This document shows positions 35,601 to 42,786 of a stretch of 64,000 bases of DNA, one piece after another. The stretch is from Harmothoe impar (Eukaryota > Annelida > Polychaeta > Phyllodocida > Polynoidae). The notes under the pieces were generated by a model. That model ran no database searches and was not told where the DNA came from. It saw only the letters and a program-made list of their open reading frames with translations. A program made the position numbers and the translations under genes. Numbering within the stretch: the stretch's first letter is position 1; every line of letters begins with the position of its first letter. The DNA lies in NCBI GenBank assembly GCA_947462335.1, contig OX381708.1:8308001-8372000 (forward strand), given 5' to 3'.

Positions 35601-37015
35601 ATTACACAAAATTTGTTCTGCCAGCACCATATCAGAAAGCACTGGCGTTTTGAGCAACATTTTTAGAAGCCACATCAGTACCTTCCAGATGGCACCCCCA
35701 TGTCAGAAAGCACCGGCGCTCCTAAGGATAACCAATTTTTGCCAAATTGTAAATTCTTGATGAAGATGTTCAGATGTAAATATATTATTTAGGGAATGAG
35801 GGACAATCAAAATGTTATCCATGGCCAGAAACAGCTCGGAAAGGTAGTACCATTGGGCGTAGCCATGGTTTCTATTGCGTATTCTCAGTAGGAACTGAGA
35901 ATAATATTGTGCACAGTTTTATACCACCCATTGATCATATTTGATCAATAAGACAAATTTTGAAGATATTAATATATAAATTGCACAAATGGAATACCGA
36001 TGTATAGTAGTGGCTAATCTTCTGGATAATTTTCAAGATCTAATTTTGATTCCCAATCATGGGATATACTGACTTTAATTGCAGATTAGATTGTAGATTG
36101 TGTTTACTTGTTGACTTGCCAAATTTTTTGAAATACTTTACACAGATGTTGAAAATAATTCCAAGAATTTGTTGAAGGTAGATAAGAATGAGTGGAATAA
36201 CCCTCTGTAATGAGGGATGATATTATTTATTTGTATTTTTTGTATGTAATTAGTCATGAAATACATCAATATTTTACTAAATCAACCTAAGATTTTACTT
36301 TTATGATGGTCACGTGACTACTTGTCGACCCTCTGATGATATTATTTAACATGAAATACAAGGGTAAGGCTAATTCAGTGGTAGTGACATTGTGAATTTG
36401 TTTCATAACCTATTATAGACCAATGCACTAAGAAAGGGTGACTTTTTCATAATAAAGTTGAGTTTACTTTGGTTTTAGCAGAATGCCGATAACATTGTAT
36501 GTAATGGCTATGGTTGAAAATGGCTCATATCAGAAGATTCCCTGGACAGTAATCTTTCTAATAGTATTTATTAGAATGCAGGATTCTGAGGTTGTATTTA
36601 TGTATTTTTCAGCCAGGCTTCAGAAATGTTCAAAAACTCAATCAACAACTTTTCTCAAAAGTCACCCTTTCTCGTTGCATTGGTCTATAGTAGCCACAAG
36701 AGTCACTAAATAGCCCATTAATCCTTTAAGGAAGGTGCAATGCCGTAATACATCATGCCCTTGGTTGTCATGATGCATGAATGCAGCCCTGGCGAGTAAC
36801 TATCCAGTACTGCATTCAAGCATCCTGCCAACCTTATGAGGTTGATACATGCATATGAATTATACAAAGGTTGTGGAGTACAGTAAAGGATTTAAATGCA
36901 TTGTAGCTTCCTCAGGATGCTAATAAATGAATAATCAATCAATCAATCAGTGTTTGAGCTTACCTAGGATGCAAATGAGGACAATGTAGAGTGGCCTGTG
37001 CTTTTTACTCTCCAT
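1119..37015 (-). CDS. Multi-C-type-lectin/kringle protein, whole gene model
   Basis: Gene model read by eye from splice signals, phases and domain motifs. Exons in coding order (high to low coordinate): 37015-36964, 24883-24715, 24352-24162, 22963-22922, 20849-20681, 17572-17382, 16012-15983, 14032-14000, 13836-13659, 12953-12742, 12144-11899, 9930-9907, 9443-9284, 8993-8816, 7174-7157, 6607-6451, 6127-5937, 5385-5368, 2217-2173, 1774-1472, 1336-1119. They total about 940 codons. Exon borders are phase 1, except one phase-2 intron inside each lectin domain. The product enters the secretory pathway and carries five lectin-like domains and one kringle, so it is probably a secreted or cell-surface recognition protein. 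No transmembrane helix is visible. I see no sixth lectin, so the N- and C-terminal exon choices are the weak points. It could also be two neighbouring genes sharing exon types. The five lectin units and the kringle are secure; their membership in one transcript is inferred. Confidence 0.6.
1472..1774 (-). CDS. Unrecognised extracellular region, part 1 (lectin gene)
   Basis: This is a phase 1-1 exon of 101 codons with a clean acceptor (CTGTCTGCAG) and donor (GTGAGT). It starts [10 protein letters not shown], holds a hydrophobic beta-like stretch ([13 protein letters not shown]) and a Gly/Ala-rich stretch ([11 protein letters not shown]), has two cysteines and ends in a basic SSKQRK. Its joining codons fit: G+CA upstream gives Ala, and the exon-final G plus CA gives Ala downstream. 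It follows the Thr-rich linker and precedes the Cys-containing terminal exon. I do not recognise the fold. An Ig-like or other beta sandwich is a guess. Confidence 0.6.
2040..2165 (-). repeat. Thr-coding (GTA/GTG)n triplet tract, possible exon
   Basis: The plus strand reads as imperfect GTA/GTG/GCA triplets. On the minus strand one frame gives a run of threonines ([16 protein letters not shown]). It sits 15 bases past the donor of the Thr/Pro-rich linker exon, so it may be an extra or alternative mucin-like stalk exon. A possible acceptor (ACTTTTAG) gives phase 2, which does not fit its phase-1 neighbours, so I keep it as a repeat. Confidence 0.35.
2173..2217 (-). CDS. Thr/Pro-rich linker exon (lectin gene)
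   Basis: A 45-nt, phase 1-1 exon between a TTTATAG acceptor and a GTGAGT donor. It encodes [14 protein letters not shown], a short stalk likely to carry O-glycans. It joins the YRGPA linker (through Asp) to the unrecognised C-terminal region (through Ala). Confidence 0.6.
2850..2895. repeat. Small inverted repeat
   Basis: Arms CGGTCATGACAT and ATGTCATGACCG are separated by about 18 bases. It is a short fold-back within the intron, with no further sign of function. Confidence 0.4.
3004..3184. mobile_element. Degenerate MITE, GTATTTGACGTAAT family
   Basis: The left end (GTATTTGACGTAATGAGTGC) and right end (GCACTTATTACGTCGAATAA) are inverted copies, and the interior resembles the better-preserved element at 26828-27012. 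It is an old non-autonomous DNA transposon copy with no coding capacity. Confidence 0.55.
3240..4640 (+). pseudogene. Decayed non-LTR retrotransposon (ORF1 and start of RT)
   Basis: Broken plus-strand frames resemble a LINE-type element. At 3270-3950 a charged coiled-coil-like stretch is followed by [34 protein letters not shown] and VYLSDDVT, the usual order of an ORF1 RNA-recognition-like protein. At 4340-4560, [18 protein letters not shown] followed by an Asn-Leu-Ser and a Phe-Pro matches the region just before the reverse-transcriptase fingers. Several in-frame stops and frameshifts interrupt it. The catalytic part of RT and the 3' end are missing. It is a dead insertion in the lectin gene's intron, in opposite orientation to the gene. 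The clade is not resolved. Confidence 0.55.
4696..5180. mobile_element. MITE with TACCGTATTT inverted ends
   Basis: The ends are TACCGTATTTACCCATTTGT and its inverted partner, which closes AAATACGGTA. TA dinucleotides at each end suggest a TA target duplication. The interior contains repeated motifs around TATAAGCC. It is non-coding and intronic. Confidence 0.6.
5368..5385 (-). CDS. 18-nt linker micro-exon after lectin E
   Basis: Acceptor TTTTTCAG and donor GTAAGC bound GTTATCGTGGGCCTGCTG. The upstream T plus GT restores the final lectin cysteine (TGT), followed by YRGPA and a G that starts the next codon. Supplying the last cysteine of lectin E in phase is the main support for this tiny exon. 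Confidence 0.55.
5937..6607 (-). CDS. C-type lectin-like domain E (two exons)
   Basis: Exons 6607-6451 and 6127-5937. The first, phase 1 in, holds the opening [16 protein letters not shown] and ends at HDFG. A phase-2 intron lies just before the SWLGL motif, as in the other copies. The second carries [27 protein letters not shown] and a final split Cys codon completed by the exon at 5385. The cysteine spacing and W-L-G-L motif are those of C-type lectin folds. There is no Glu-Pro-Asn or Gln-Pro-Asp triad, so classical calcium-dependent sugar binding is unlikely. It is a sister of A, B and D, which share the DGS-TTYAL block. Confidence 0.75.
7157..7174 (-). CDS. 18-nt linker micro-exon after lectin D
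   Basis: Acceptor TGTTGTAG and donor GTAGGC bound GTGGACTTGGAACTGCAG. In phase it completes the last Cys of lectin D and adds GLGTA before the next block. Polypyrimidine support is modest, but the Cys completion argues for it. Confidence 0.5.
7530..7550. repeat. Poly-G run
   Basis: An uninterrupted run of about 18 G follows ACTTGTG. It is a simple repeat and its length may be inaccurate in the assembly. Confidence 0.7.
8399..8625. repeat. (TCTGTCTC/TCTG)n then (TA)n microsatellite
   Basis: About 155 bases of TCTGTCTC and TCTG units run into CTCT, then about 60 bases of TA-rich repeat. It is intronic simple sequence. Open frames across it (Arg-Asp-Arg-Gln or Ser-Leu repeats) are artefacts. 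Confidence 0.9.
8816..9443 (-). CDS. C-type lectin-like domain D (two exons)
   Basis: Exons 9443-9284 and 8993-8816. The first encodes [20 protein letters not shown] through the helix region to IIDFVG; the second starts ADTWISLSR, then [24 protein letters not shown] and the split final Cys. Phases are 1 in, 2 inside and 1 out. The glycan/calcium triad is replaced (TSPPTSDNH where a Glu-Pro-Asn would sit). It follows the kringle and a 24-nt linker. Acceptors (TTATCCTTTAG, TCTCTTTCAG) and GTGAGT donors are good. Confidence 0.78.
9521..9529 (-). CDS. Possible 9-nt micro-exon
   Basis: ACCACTTAG sits between CACACAG and GTAAGC and would add DHL in phase between the 24-nt linker and lectin D. The acceptor lacks a pyrimidine tract, so this is speculative and not in the main model. 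Confidence 0.15.
   Translation of the reverse strand, partial: TT
9907..9930 (-). CDS. 24-nt linker exon after kringle
   Basis: Acceptor CTGTTTCAG and donor GTAAGG bound a phase 1-1 exon. With the kringle's terminal G it reads D-MHRPTRT and then joins lectin D through Val. It is a short basic linker. Confidence 0.55.
9990..11890. other. Intron, no exon seen
   Basis: AT-rich intron between the post-kringle linker and the kringle. It contains a palindromic repeat of the GCATGAATGCAGCC family at about 10370-10475 and a poly-G run at 11224-11233. I see no coding exon. Confidence 0.6.
11899..12144 (-). CDS. Kringle domain exon
   Basis: A single phase 1-1 exon of 82 codons holds a complete kringle. 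Six cysteines fall in the family order: [52 protein letters not shown]. The NYCRNPD and PWCY signatures are exact, and the length is normal for the family. Kringles are triple-loop disulfide modules used for protein, lipid or polysaccharide binding. The usual ligand pocket acidic pair is only partly present (DSDTAPWCY), so lysine binding is uncertain. Acceptor TTGTTTCAG and donor GTGAGT are canonical. It sits between lectins C and D, an unusual pairing. Confidence 0.92.
12245..12350. repeat. GGAGGTGCC(A/G)GTATTGCACCT short tandem repeat
   Basis: About five imperfect units of 18 bases built on GGAGGTGCCAGTATTGCACC. It is intronic, upstream in gene sense of the kringle acceptor. Confidence 0.6.
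12742..13836 (-). CDS. C-type lectin domain C with EPN motif (two exons)
   Basis: Exons 13836-13659 and 12953-12742. The first runs [18 protein letters not shown] through [12 protein letters not shown] and TLATIDSQE to FLSGLR. A phase-2 intron follows. The second reads [46 protein letters not shown]. It has the long-form cysteine set, the WIG core, a Glu-Pro-Asn triad typical of mannose/GlcNAc-type calcium sites, and a Trp-Ala-Asp in place of the second Trp-Asn-Asp. It is the only lectin here with an intact-looking sugar/calcium site, and it diverges strongly from A, B, D and E. It is followed directly by the kringle exon. Confidence 0.85.
13370..13520. repeat. Palindromic dispersed repeat (ATGCAGCCCTGGCGAGTAAC family)
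   Basis: The motif pair GAGTAACTCACCAGGGCTGC and GCATCATGAC(A/G)AC, with its inverse nearby, recurs across the window: also about 10370-10475, 15120-15380 (two units), 18230-18310, 36720-36850, 38980-39120, 41890-42000 and 50715-50775. Each copy is an imperfect palindrome of 80-150 bases. It looks like a small MITE-like or SINE-like family. Confidence 0.6.
14000..14032 (-). CDS. Ser/Thr-rich linker exon
   Basis: A 33-nt, phase 1-1 exon (CATTTTCAG acceptor, GTAAGA donor) reads [10 protein letters not shown] after the shared Thr or Ala codon, then Pro into lectin C. It is a short O-glycosylation-prone spacer. Confidence 0.6.
15496..15899. mobile_element. 404-bp MITE with TGTGACCC inverted ends
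   Basis: It begins TGTGACCCGTTTTA and ends with the inverted TAAAATGGGTCACA; the sub-terminal AAATGGGTCGGAAGT also pairs. It is non-coding and intronic. A solo right end of the same family lies at about 41318-41418. Confidence 0.65.
15983..16012 (-). CDS. 30-nt linker exon after lectin B
   Basis: Acceptor CCTTTGTAG and donor GTAAGT bound a phase 1-1 exon. The upstream T plus GT restores the final Cys of lectin B, and RVGATAGTT follows. It joins the Ser/Thr linker through Thr. Confidence 0.6.
16208..17290. mobile_element. Three tandem MITEs, AAAGTGGCAT(A/G)GTCC family
   Basis: Unit 1 (16208-16579) opens AAAGTGGCATAGTCCGATGA and closes with the inverted TCGGACCATGCCACTTT. Unit 2 (about 16597-16890) and unit 3 (about 16892-17232) share the interior (TTTTGGAGTGCACGCTAT, CCACCCATTGA) at lower identity, with a further solo end to about 17277. 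Head-to-tail copies of one non-autonomous element fill the intron between lectin B and its linker. Confidence 0.65.
17382..20849 (-). CDS. C-type lectin-like domain B (two exons)
   Basis: Exons 20849-20681 and 17572-17382, split by a 3.1 kb phase-2 intron that holds the 146-bp satellite. The first reads [41 protein letters not shown]; the second reads [45 protein letters not shown] (Cys completed by exon 16012). It is closest to lectin A (VSVQSDAQ and HDxWIGL are shared). There is no EPN/QPD motif. Acceptors CCTTTCAG and TTTGTACAG and donors GTAGGT and GTAAGT are sound. Confidence 0.8.
17671..18199. mobile_element. MITE copy 1, TTCAACAGGCCTGG family
   Basis: The ends are inverted (TTCAACAGGCTAGGAAAATC against GGATTTGCCAGGCCTGTTC). 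The body shares CCCTTATCTCTGCAGAGATA, a G-rich run and GCAAATAATGGTTAGATATT with a second copy at about 25640-26190. It is non-coding. Confidence 0.6.
18600..20180 (+). repeat. 146-bp satellite, about 10 units, with X-box-like motifs
   Basis: The unit phase mark CCTGAGGTTGATTATGATCA recurs about every 143-149 bases (18748, 18894, 19037, 19186, 19332 and on). Each unit carries GGTTGCCTAGCAAC and a half copy CTGCCTAGCAACAC, a C-run of variable length, and GGACCCAAGGAATTCAATGG. It lies inside the lectin B intron. GTTGCCTAGCAAC resembles a one-base-spaced RFX X-box. Confidence 0.85.
20359..20425. repeat. 67-bp near-perfect hairpin palindrome
   Basis: Two 32-base arms begin GAATTGCGGTTGTTGCCGCG and pair with one mismatch around the loop TGA. 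It could form a cruciform in DNA or a stable RNA hairpin. Confidence 0.85.
21160..21180. repeat. Poly-G run
   Basis: CTAGAGG followed by a run of about 12 G. It is a simple intronic repeat. Confidence 0.6.
22219..22270. repeat. 52-bp perfect palindrome
   Basis: Two 25-base arms starting ATCATGTTCTGAGAGAGGGT surround AT with no mismatch. It is the most perfect fold-back in the window and lies in the intron between the Pro-rich linker and lectin B. Confidence 0.9.
22669..22776. mobile_element. 108-bp MITE with CCCAGTGGGCAC inverted ends
   Basis: CCCAGTGGGCAC opens and GTGCCCACTGGG closes the element. The interior is an imperfect array of TTGATTCAACATTGATTCAA. It is a compact non-coding element. 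Confidence 0.65.
22922..22963 (-). CDS. Pro-rich linker exon
   Basis: A 42-nt, phase 1-1 exon with acceptor AACTTTCAG and donor GTAAGT reads [13 protein letters not shown]. It leads into lectin B through Ala. Joined directly to lectin A it would give Phe where the last cysteine belongs, so a small exon starting GT or GC probably lies between 24161 and 22964. Confidence 0.55.
23735..23745 (-). CDS. Possible micro-exon (unresolved)
   Basis: CCTTTCAG-GGCAGCACCCG-GTAAGT has both splice signals. Its 11 bases break phase; a 6-base version from the second AG keeps phase but gives Ser, not the expected Cys. Either a base is missing in the assembly or it is a chance match. Confidence 0.2.
24162..24883 (-). 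CDS. C-type lectin-like domain A (two exons)
   Basis: Exons 24883-24715 and 24352-24162. The first opens [15 protein letters not shown] after the signal-peptide exon and holds [31 protein letters not shown]; the second holds [41 protein letters not shown] and FI plus a split codon. Phases are 1 in, 2 inside and 1 out, as in the sister domains. The sugar/calcium triad is absent. It is the first domain after the signal peptide. Acceptors TTGTTTCAG and CTTTCTAG and donors GTAAGT are canonical. Confidence 0.8.
25208..25252. repeat. 18-bp-arm inverted repeat
   Basis: TTAGCTACCAACTTTGAC pairs perfectly with GTCAAAGTTGGTAGCTAA across a 9-base loop. It lies in the first intron. Confidence 0.8.
25640..26190. 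mobile_element. MITE copy 2, AGGCCTGG family
   Basis: Diverged relative of 17671-18199, with ends CAGGCCTGGACAATCC and GGATTTCCCCAACCTGG and a shared interior (CCCTTATCTCTGTAGAGATA, CAGCAAATAATGGTAAGGTA). It is non-coding. Confidence 0.6.
26828..27012. mobile_element. 185-bp MITE with TACCGTATTCGACGTAATAA ends
   Basis: TACCGTATTCGACGTAATAA and its inverse TTATTACGTCAAATACGGTA bound the element, with TA at each edge. A decayed relative lies at 3004-3184, and the shared TACCGTATT tip links it to 4696-5180. Confidence 0.7.
28285..28436 (+). repeat. 20-bp tandem array (copy 1)
   Basis: About seven units of GTACCATGTGACATTATCTA with C/T and A/C changes. The same array, longer, is at 31876-32130. 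Confidence 0.85.
28661..29345 (+). repeat. 23-bp satellite array (copy 1), about 30 units
   Basis: Units on CCATACTAACGTCCGAACAC plus AGG follow head to tail over 685 bases, with changes mainly at ACG/ATG, CGA/CAA and AGG/AGC/AGA. There are no spacers, so it is not a CRISPR-like array. Confidence 0.9.
31236..31265. repeat. 30-bp palindrome at composite element edge
   Basis: AAACATGACCCCC pairs with GGGGGTCATGTTT around TGTA. Its left part belongs to the 25-bp sequence (31231-31255) that recurs exactly at 33521-33545. Confidence 0.8.
31876..32130 (+). repeat. 20-bp tandem array (copy 2)
   Basis: About 13 units of GTACCATGTGACATTATCTA, more uniform than copy 1, suggesting recent expansion. 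Confidence 0.85.
32403..33087 (+). repeat. 23-bp satellite array (copy 2), about 30 units
   Basis: Same unit and same 685-base length as the array at 28661-29345, so both arrays were probably copied as part of one larger element. Confidence 0.9.
34440..35400 (-). repeat. Inverted, diverged copy of 29340-30010
   Basis: Read on the minus strand this matches the tail of the composite element: TAGGGCTGCAGCAG, TTACTAAAAGCTA(C/T)(A/G)GCATG, GGCAGCCATCTTGAATTTT, AATGAGGTCGGGCACC, GACCATTTAAA. With 33088-33520 it forms a large inverted repeat around about 1 kb, suggesting long terminal inverted repeats of one transposon. Confidence 0.6.
36964..37015 (-). CDS. Signal-peptide exon of the lectin/kringle gene
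   Basis: The ATG lies in a strong start context (CCAAGATGG). It is followed by a basic ESKKHRP, a hydrophobic LYIVLICIL and a phase-1 donor CTAG-GTAAGC. The final G plus CT of lectin A makes Ala, a good signal-peptidase site region. The short hydrophobic core could also be a type II anchor, but it is brief. Its distance from lectin A (12 kb) means another gene could own it, though no other phase-1 partner is nearer on this strand. Confidence 0.6.
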
Positions 37016-37300
37016 CTTGGCGCCTGCTGCTGTTCTTGCTACTACAATTTCCCCCTAAAATATACCACCTCTAGATGAGCTGGGGCTCTTTGAGTGTAGG
37101 AACGCAGCCTTTTGGTTTTATGGCGAAATCTTTAGAATTAGTCGAAAGTTTTAGGTGTCTCCAATTGTAGTAGAATGTGTAGAATGTAGTAGAAGTTATG
37201 CTTGTCGTGCAGTGCTGTTGGTGGTCACTCACGATTCATGCGATGGTGTGTCCATCGCTCCAAGATGGCATATGATTGAGCAATGTTTGAGTGGCTTAAT

Positions 37301-37310
37301 GTATATATAG
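37301..37310 (-). promoter_or_regulatory. TATA-like box
   Basis: CTATATATAC on the minus strand lies about 290 bases upstream of the lectin gene's ATG. A start site near 37275 would give a 5' leader of about 260 bases without introns. It is a motif match only. Confidence 0.35.
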
Positions 37311-37469
37311 CAGTAAATCCAGCCCCCCTCCTGCTTTTAAAGCCCTCCCCCGCCTGCTTAGTGATATATGCGTCCAGATTAATCCTGATTAAATCCATCG
37401 CCTAATCTAGAGCCTGAACTCCAATGTCAAACTATACGTTCTGCATGTCACTGCTGTGTATGTGCTGTA

Positions 37470-37540
37470 ATGTATATATACATATGCAGTGTAATATATA
37501 TTTATTTTACATATATACATATATTTATATATACACCAAA
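37470..37540. repeat. TA/CATATA-rich simple repeat
   Basis: TGTATATATACATATG and similar ATATAT stretches. A GAGAGAGTGAGAG repeat follows at about 37705-37730. Both are intergenic simple sequence. Confidence 0.7.
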
Positions 37541-40500
37541 AGTTTGGATGGAAAAATTCCATCCCAGAATTGGAGTCAATTATTGTCCTTTGGTAACAAA
37601 GTGTATACTAATTATGAGCTAATGAGATGGAAAATAATAAATCTTCTAAAGATTATTTGAAGATTATATTTCACTGTCCCTAATATAGATGCATGCGTTT
37701 ATATAAATAGAGAGAGAGTGAGAGAGAGCCCTATATATAGGCCTTACTTGATGCCAATGCACAGTGCCAGTGTCTAAATATACAGCACATGGGGGGTGCC
37801 CTGCTGTGGCAGTCATTGGTCAGTCACCTTGGCTGATCCTCCTTATGGGACGAGAATTAAGCTTAGCGCTAGCTCTATTTATTTATTTCGTGTTAAACTA
37901 TCTCAATCAATGAAAATCAATTTGACAAGTTTTCACTCTGCAATATCAACTTATATAAAAGAATACATTACATTTGATTCCATTAAAGTAATGGCACATT
38001 TAACAAGACATAGGACAGGAGTATTAACACACCAAAAAAAATAGATTATACTATTGACATACGCAGATAGAATGTAAACAGGAATGAACAAAGAATGTCA
38101 TAAAGAGTTTGAACTTCTTGATCATACCAATACATCTCATCTGAGAGTCACTAAGTATTTTGTTTGACGGAAATAATAGGATCATGCTCTACATACAATA
38201 TGTAAGCAAGTACGGACAGCAGGAGACAAGATCATACACAAGTGTTTTCTCAATGACTTATTTCTTCATTGCTCGCCAATTTATAGATGTTAAATATGTT
38301 AAGATGTAAAGTATCAAAAAATTGAAATGACACGTTGCCATTGCTACTCCTTAATTTTTTTTCCTAACAAAAATGGAATGTGACAGGGAATGACATGAGC
38401 TTAAAATGATACCCAACATAGGGTGCTTTGAATGAGACAATAAAAGAAAAAATCTTCATCAATTTTAGGTAATGTTTATTTTTTTATCTAGCTCAGTAGG
38501 TTTAGCGGCCTCCAGGGATGAGAGGGTTTTATGTCTTTACTATAACATCAAAACCAGTCAAAGCCTTAATATATAATTAACATAGAGCTCTGGCTTATCT
38601 GGGTTTTTTTTGTCTTTTATTTTTCAAATACGCGTGTCTCATTAATTTAAACATGGTAACCTGCATTTTGTTGAATTTGTTGAATAACATTAGCCACTAT
38701 TTGGATGACACTGTGACATCATAAAAATTACGGTTTGTTTACATTTGTATAGCCTAGCAAAAAGGAACTTTAGCCCCCCCCCCACCATATTTTGAATCAA
38801 ATATTTTTTGAAATATGCGAACTTGTTTGAGGTGGGTTATACAACTTGTTACTAAAGGCCGTAGCAGGTGGCCCCTAAGGTGTATTAGAAACATGTGCAT
38901 ATACACGTGAATGAATGTGACATTGTCGTTTTTTCACACTCTAAAGATGGTAGCTGTTTTCCACGTTCACTGTAACTCAACAGTGCTGCATTCGCACATC
39001 ATACTGACCCTCAGGTTGATATACTCCGAAAGGTTGGCATGATGCATCAATGCAGTACTGGTGAGTTACTTGCTCTAGCAGCATCATGATGTCTTTCAAT
39101 GACATGTCGTCCTTAAAGGGTTAAAATGGGACCAAATTAGTAACATAGACAGCAGGTGGTCTGGCATCGCATCATTTTATTTAACACATGCAGGCAGGTG
39201 GAATCTAATCCACCAACGTCTTAAATAGATTAGCCCATGCAGGTGTGCCTACACTGCTGGGGGTTCACACATAATCTACAGATTTACGAGATAACTGTGA
39301 ATGTACTTATATTCACGGCTTTAAATTTTCAAGGAGGAGTGAAAATTGGCAAATTTGTAGGTATCTATTCCATACTTAAGCATATAAAAATTTCGCACAT
39401 TTTTCTTTTCTGCGAAAATATATACCCAGTGAAATGAAGTACTTTCACAGTCGTTACAAATGGCTATCCCTAGGTTGTCATAGGTGTGTTAGTCAAACTT
39501 ATATTCAAACATTCCAAGGCAAAACTATTGACTTAAGTAGTCAAAATGACTAACTCTTGTTCCCTGAAATAGAAACGACTAAGGTAGGTTAGTGAGTCTT
39601 TAAAAAAGATATTGGTTAATCATACAGGGAGCCAAAATATGGCTAAGGGTATTTTTCAAAGAATTTTGACCCCTTTTTCGTGAAAAAGCCCACTCATTAC
39701 TAATAACGAAATGGGTCTGCTGCAATCAATATATTCAGAGATACACCTGAGCCCAGCCATTTGCCCAACATGAAACCCAGCTGAGTTTTGCCCAGCTTTA
39801 AACAGCCAATCCGAGCTAAATCCAAATTGTCCCCGTGTTGGCCTGCTACCAGGGACTGTATTGCCATATATATGTATACATGTTTTTCCTGGGCCTAATC
39901 TGGCATGGAGATCAAAAATTGTATATTTAGGGCCCCTCCCCATGAACTATAGTAACTCTCTATCGTAAAACATCGCGTATAAGCCTTACTCTCATATTAG
40001 GCGCACCCCAACTTTGGCCGATCCCACACTGCCAGAAGTAAGTGTAGCTACACAGCGAGTTATACTGTAGATTTGCAATATTAAAGGAGGTATTGTCGGG
40101 TTTGAAACCAAAAATACCTCCTTTTATACTGTATAAGCTGCATCAGCGATCTGATTTTGGTGGCTTTAGTACTTTACCATAGTAGCAAAAACTCGTGTAT
40201 AAGCTGCACCCTGACTCTGGGCAAATCCTATAAGTCCGACTGCTGATCTGATTCGCGTATAAGCCACGGCTTATACAGTACTATACTTTCTAGAAGGTGG
40301 CTACTTTTTCTCTGCCCCATACTTAAGAGGGGTCTGAGTCGTATGTATGCCCCTCTTACAAACCCAACACCCCTGTAACTAATAAATGAACACCCCTTTA
40401 TATCATACAAATGAAGACCTTAGTCACTAGGGTAGTATTGCAATGACCCTCTTGCAGAGATAGTGTCCCAATACACTTGTCCTAATCTTTAGCATATCAA

Positions 40501-42483
40501 TAGTGCACAGATATTATTCTAATTAACATTTTTAAGTAACTAGTGTATCAACATATAACACTCCAACGAATGATTCTAAAAGTGCCATTGCTATTGTCAA
40601 ATAAACCTGATTTTTTAGGCTACTCCAGTTACTTGGTTCTTATCACATACACATCACCAAAATCAGTTTTTGGGATTCTTCTACATTCTTTTTGCAAATT
40701 CAAATTTTTAGAACAACATTAAAAAAATAGACGAATATGGCCATATCTTGCTATTGGATTAAAGATTACAGTGCTGCAAATGCAATGGGCTAATAGAAAC
40801 ATGCATGTTTGCAAAGTCTTTATTTCTTAATTGCTAAAATGTGAAATTACTTTGCTGAAGGCCTACACAATCTATTTGGCCCTCAGGCAAAAAAACAAAC
40901 CAAAAATAATGATGAGAAACCGTTAGTTTTTGGAGTGACTTTACTAAGTTATTATACTATGTTAGATTAATATTAAGCCGCCTAGAACCTTGCCCTACAA
41001 ACAAGGCTTTGTCCTGGGGAAGGCAACAGAATAGAAATATGGCTCATTGTAAACCGCAATAATCCTGTAACACGCAATATGTCCAATAATAGAACCAGTT
41101 TTATATCATACAGCCCTGGTACTGCTGCTATTAATACTTCTTTATCCTTCGGATAATTCAGACAAACTAGTGGCGGGACCCTGTGGAGATGTTAAGAATC
41201 TTTAGAACCTCATTACCCCATCTAGTGGACGTTCTCAGAATCTTTGGAAATTCACATGCCACCTTAGAGAAACGTTGTTCACTGGGTATGCATATATTAG
41301 AAACATGTCTAAAACCAATTCTCCGTAAATAATATTTTTCCACCCTATGCTACTTAAAGAGGCCATATCAAGGCTCTTAAAAGTGTGACTTCCGACCCAT
41401 TCATTAAAATGGGTCACATATATCATTCACACAAAATATGTAACCTAAAAGGTTTATTGCAAGGTGCAATGTAACCATTCCAATATTGTACCCAAAAGCC
41501 ATTTTATAGTTAGGAAAAAGTGTCCTTGATTTGTGTATTGTCCAAATGTATTAGTACCCGTGCTAGGATTGCCACCCCCCCTGTCGGGTATATATGAACT
41601 ACATGCCTGTGCTACCCCCACCTGGTGGATATATAATGAACTATTGCTGCAGCCTCACTCCCAGTACTATTTATTAGTTACTGGCATTGTTTGCTTGGCA
41701 CTAGCCCAGAGAGATCGATATTGTATTTGCTTGCTTGTCTCACTTCTAAATGTGCTTTTTAAGATAGTATGGCAATCTGTGAGTGCAGATTCAAGTATGA
41801 TTACAAAAAGTGCCCACAGTCCTCAGCTCCATAAATTCCAAATTGGAAGATTATCAATAAAATCATTTTGAACTTGAACTTGTATTAATATACTATGCCC
41901 TTGGTTGTCATGATGCATGAATGCAGCCCTGGTGAGTAACTCACTAATATTTGATTCAAGCATCATGCACCACTGCAGAACTTGTGAGTTACTCGCCGGA
42001 CTGATTGTAAATTGTGTGTTTGCCCCTCCCTGAACAACCCTAGGACCTTCTGTAGTTCCACATTCTCTCCTATCCAATTCAAATTCAAATCCAAGGCATT
42101 ACTTTCCTACCCATGATGCACAATGTGAATCATAAATGATCACAAGTCATGTACTAGAGACTCCTGACCCCACCTCTGGCTCAACCTGCAGCTCTCTTGT
42201 GAAAGAAGGGCTGAAACAAGTACTATTTACATATAAAATTCATCAACGATATTGAATCGAAAGGTTCATTAAAGATAACATACTTAAGAAACGATGCATC
42301 AGGGACCAAAACAGTCCTACATGGAGGAAGCATTTTGCAGAGGTAAAGTAAAATATCTGCCACTTGGAGATTCAATTTGTCTCACAGCTAAATCCAGCTC
42401 AAACAAGGCAGATTACACTGCGGGGGCTCCCTCTAGCGGAAAGTATAAAAACTACAACAGGGCTTGTCTCGTCAAATCAATAC

Positions 42484-42786
42484 AAGTTGAAAGTCTATGA
42501 CCAGTGCAATCTATGACCAGGTGTAATCTACAACCAGGCACAATCTATGACTGGCAGATTCTATTAATGACATGAAAGGAACAATGTGTTTAGGGCAGAT
42601 GTACATAGACTGGCCGGAAAAGGTTTATGGATATTTTAAGACGTTATGGTACTATTTCAATTCACTTTTTTCATAATGTATAAGCACCCATGTAGCTTGC
42701 CAGCCACAGATTGCACTTAATCATAGATTGCTTCTGGTCAAAGATGCACCGAGTCATAGATTGCACCGGTAATAGACTTTCAACTT
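42484..42786. mobile_element. Fold-back element 1 (TGCAATCTATGACC arms)
   Basis: The left arm starts AAGTTGAAAGTCTATGACCA and the right arm ends with its inverse. Each arm is a short tandem array of GTGCAATCTATGACCA-like units, in inverted orientation to the other arm. It is 303 bases with no coding sequence. Confidence 0.7.

Larger units (their letters stand above)
24884..36963. other. 12 kb first intron of the lectin gene
   Basis: No exon with good signals was found between the signal-peptide exon and lectin A. The space holds MITEs, two copies of a satellite-bearing composite element (28225-29772 and 31263-33520), an inverted diverged arm (34440-35400) and several poly-C or poly-G runs (about 30128-30147, 30310-30323, 30567-30580, 34228-34240). 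An extra exon could have been missed. Confidence 0.5.

Noticed and set aside
41533..41871. 112-codon plus-strand frame
   Set aside because: No start context, signal sequence or domain; it merges into dispersed repeat sequence.
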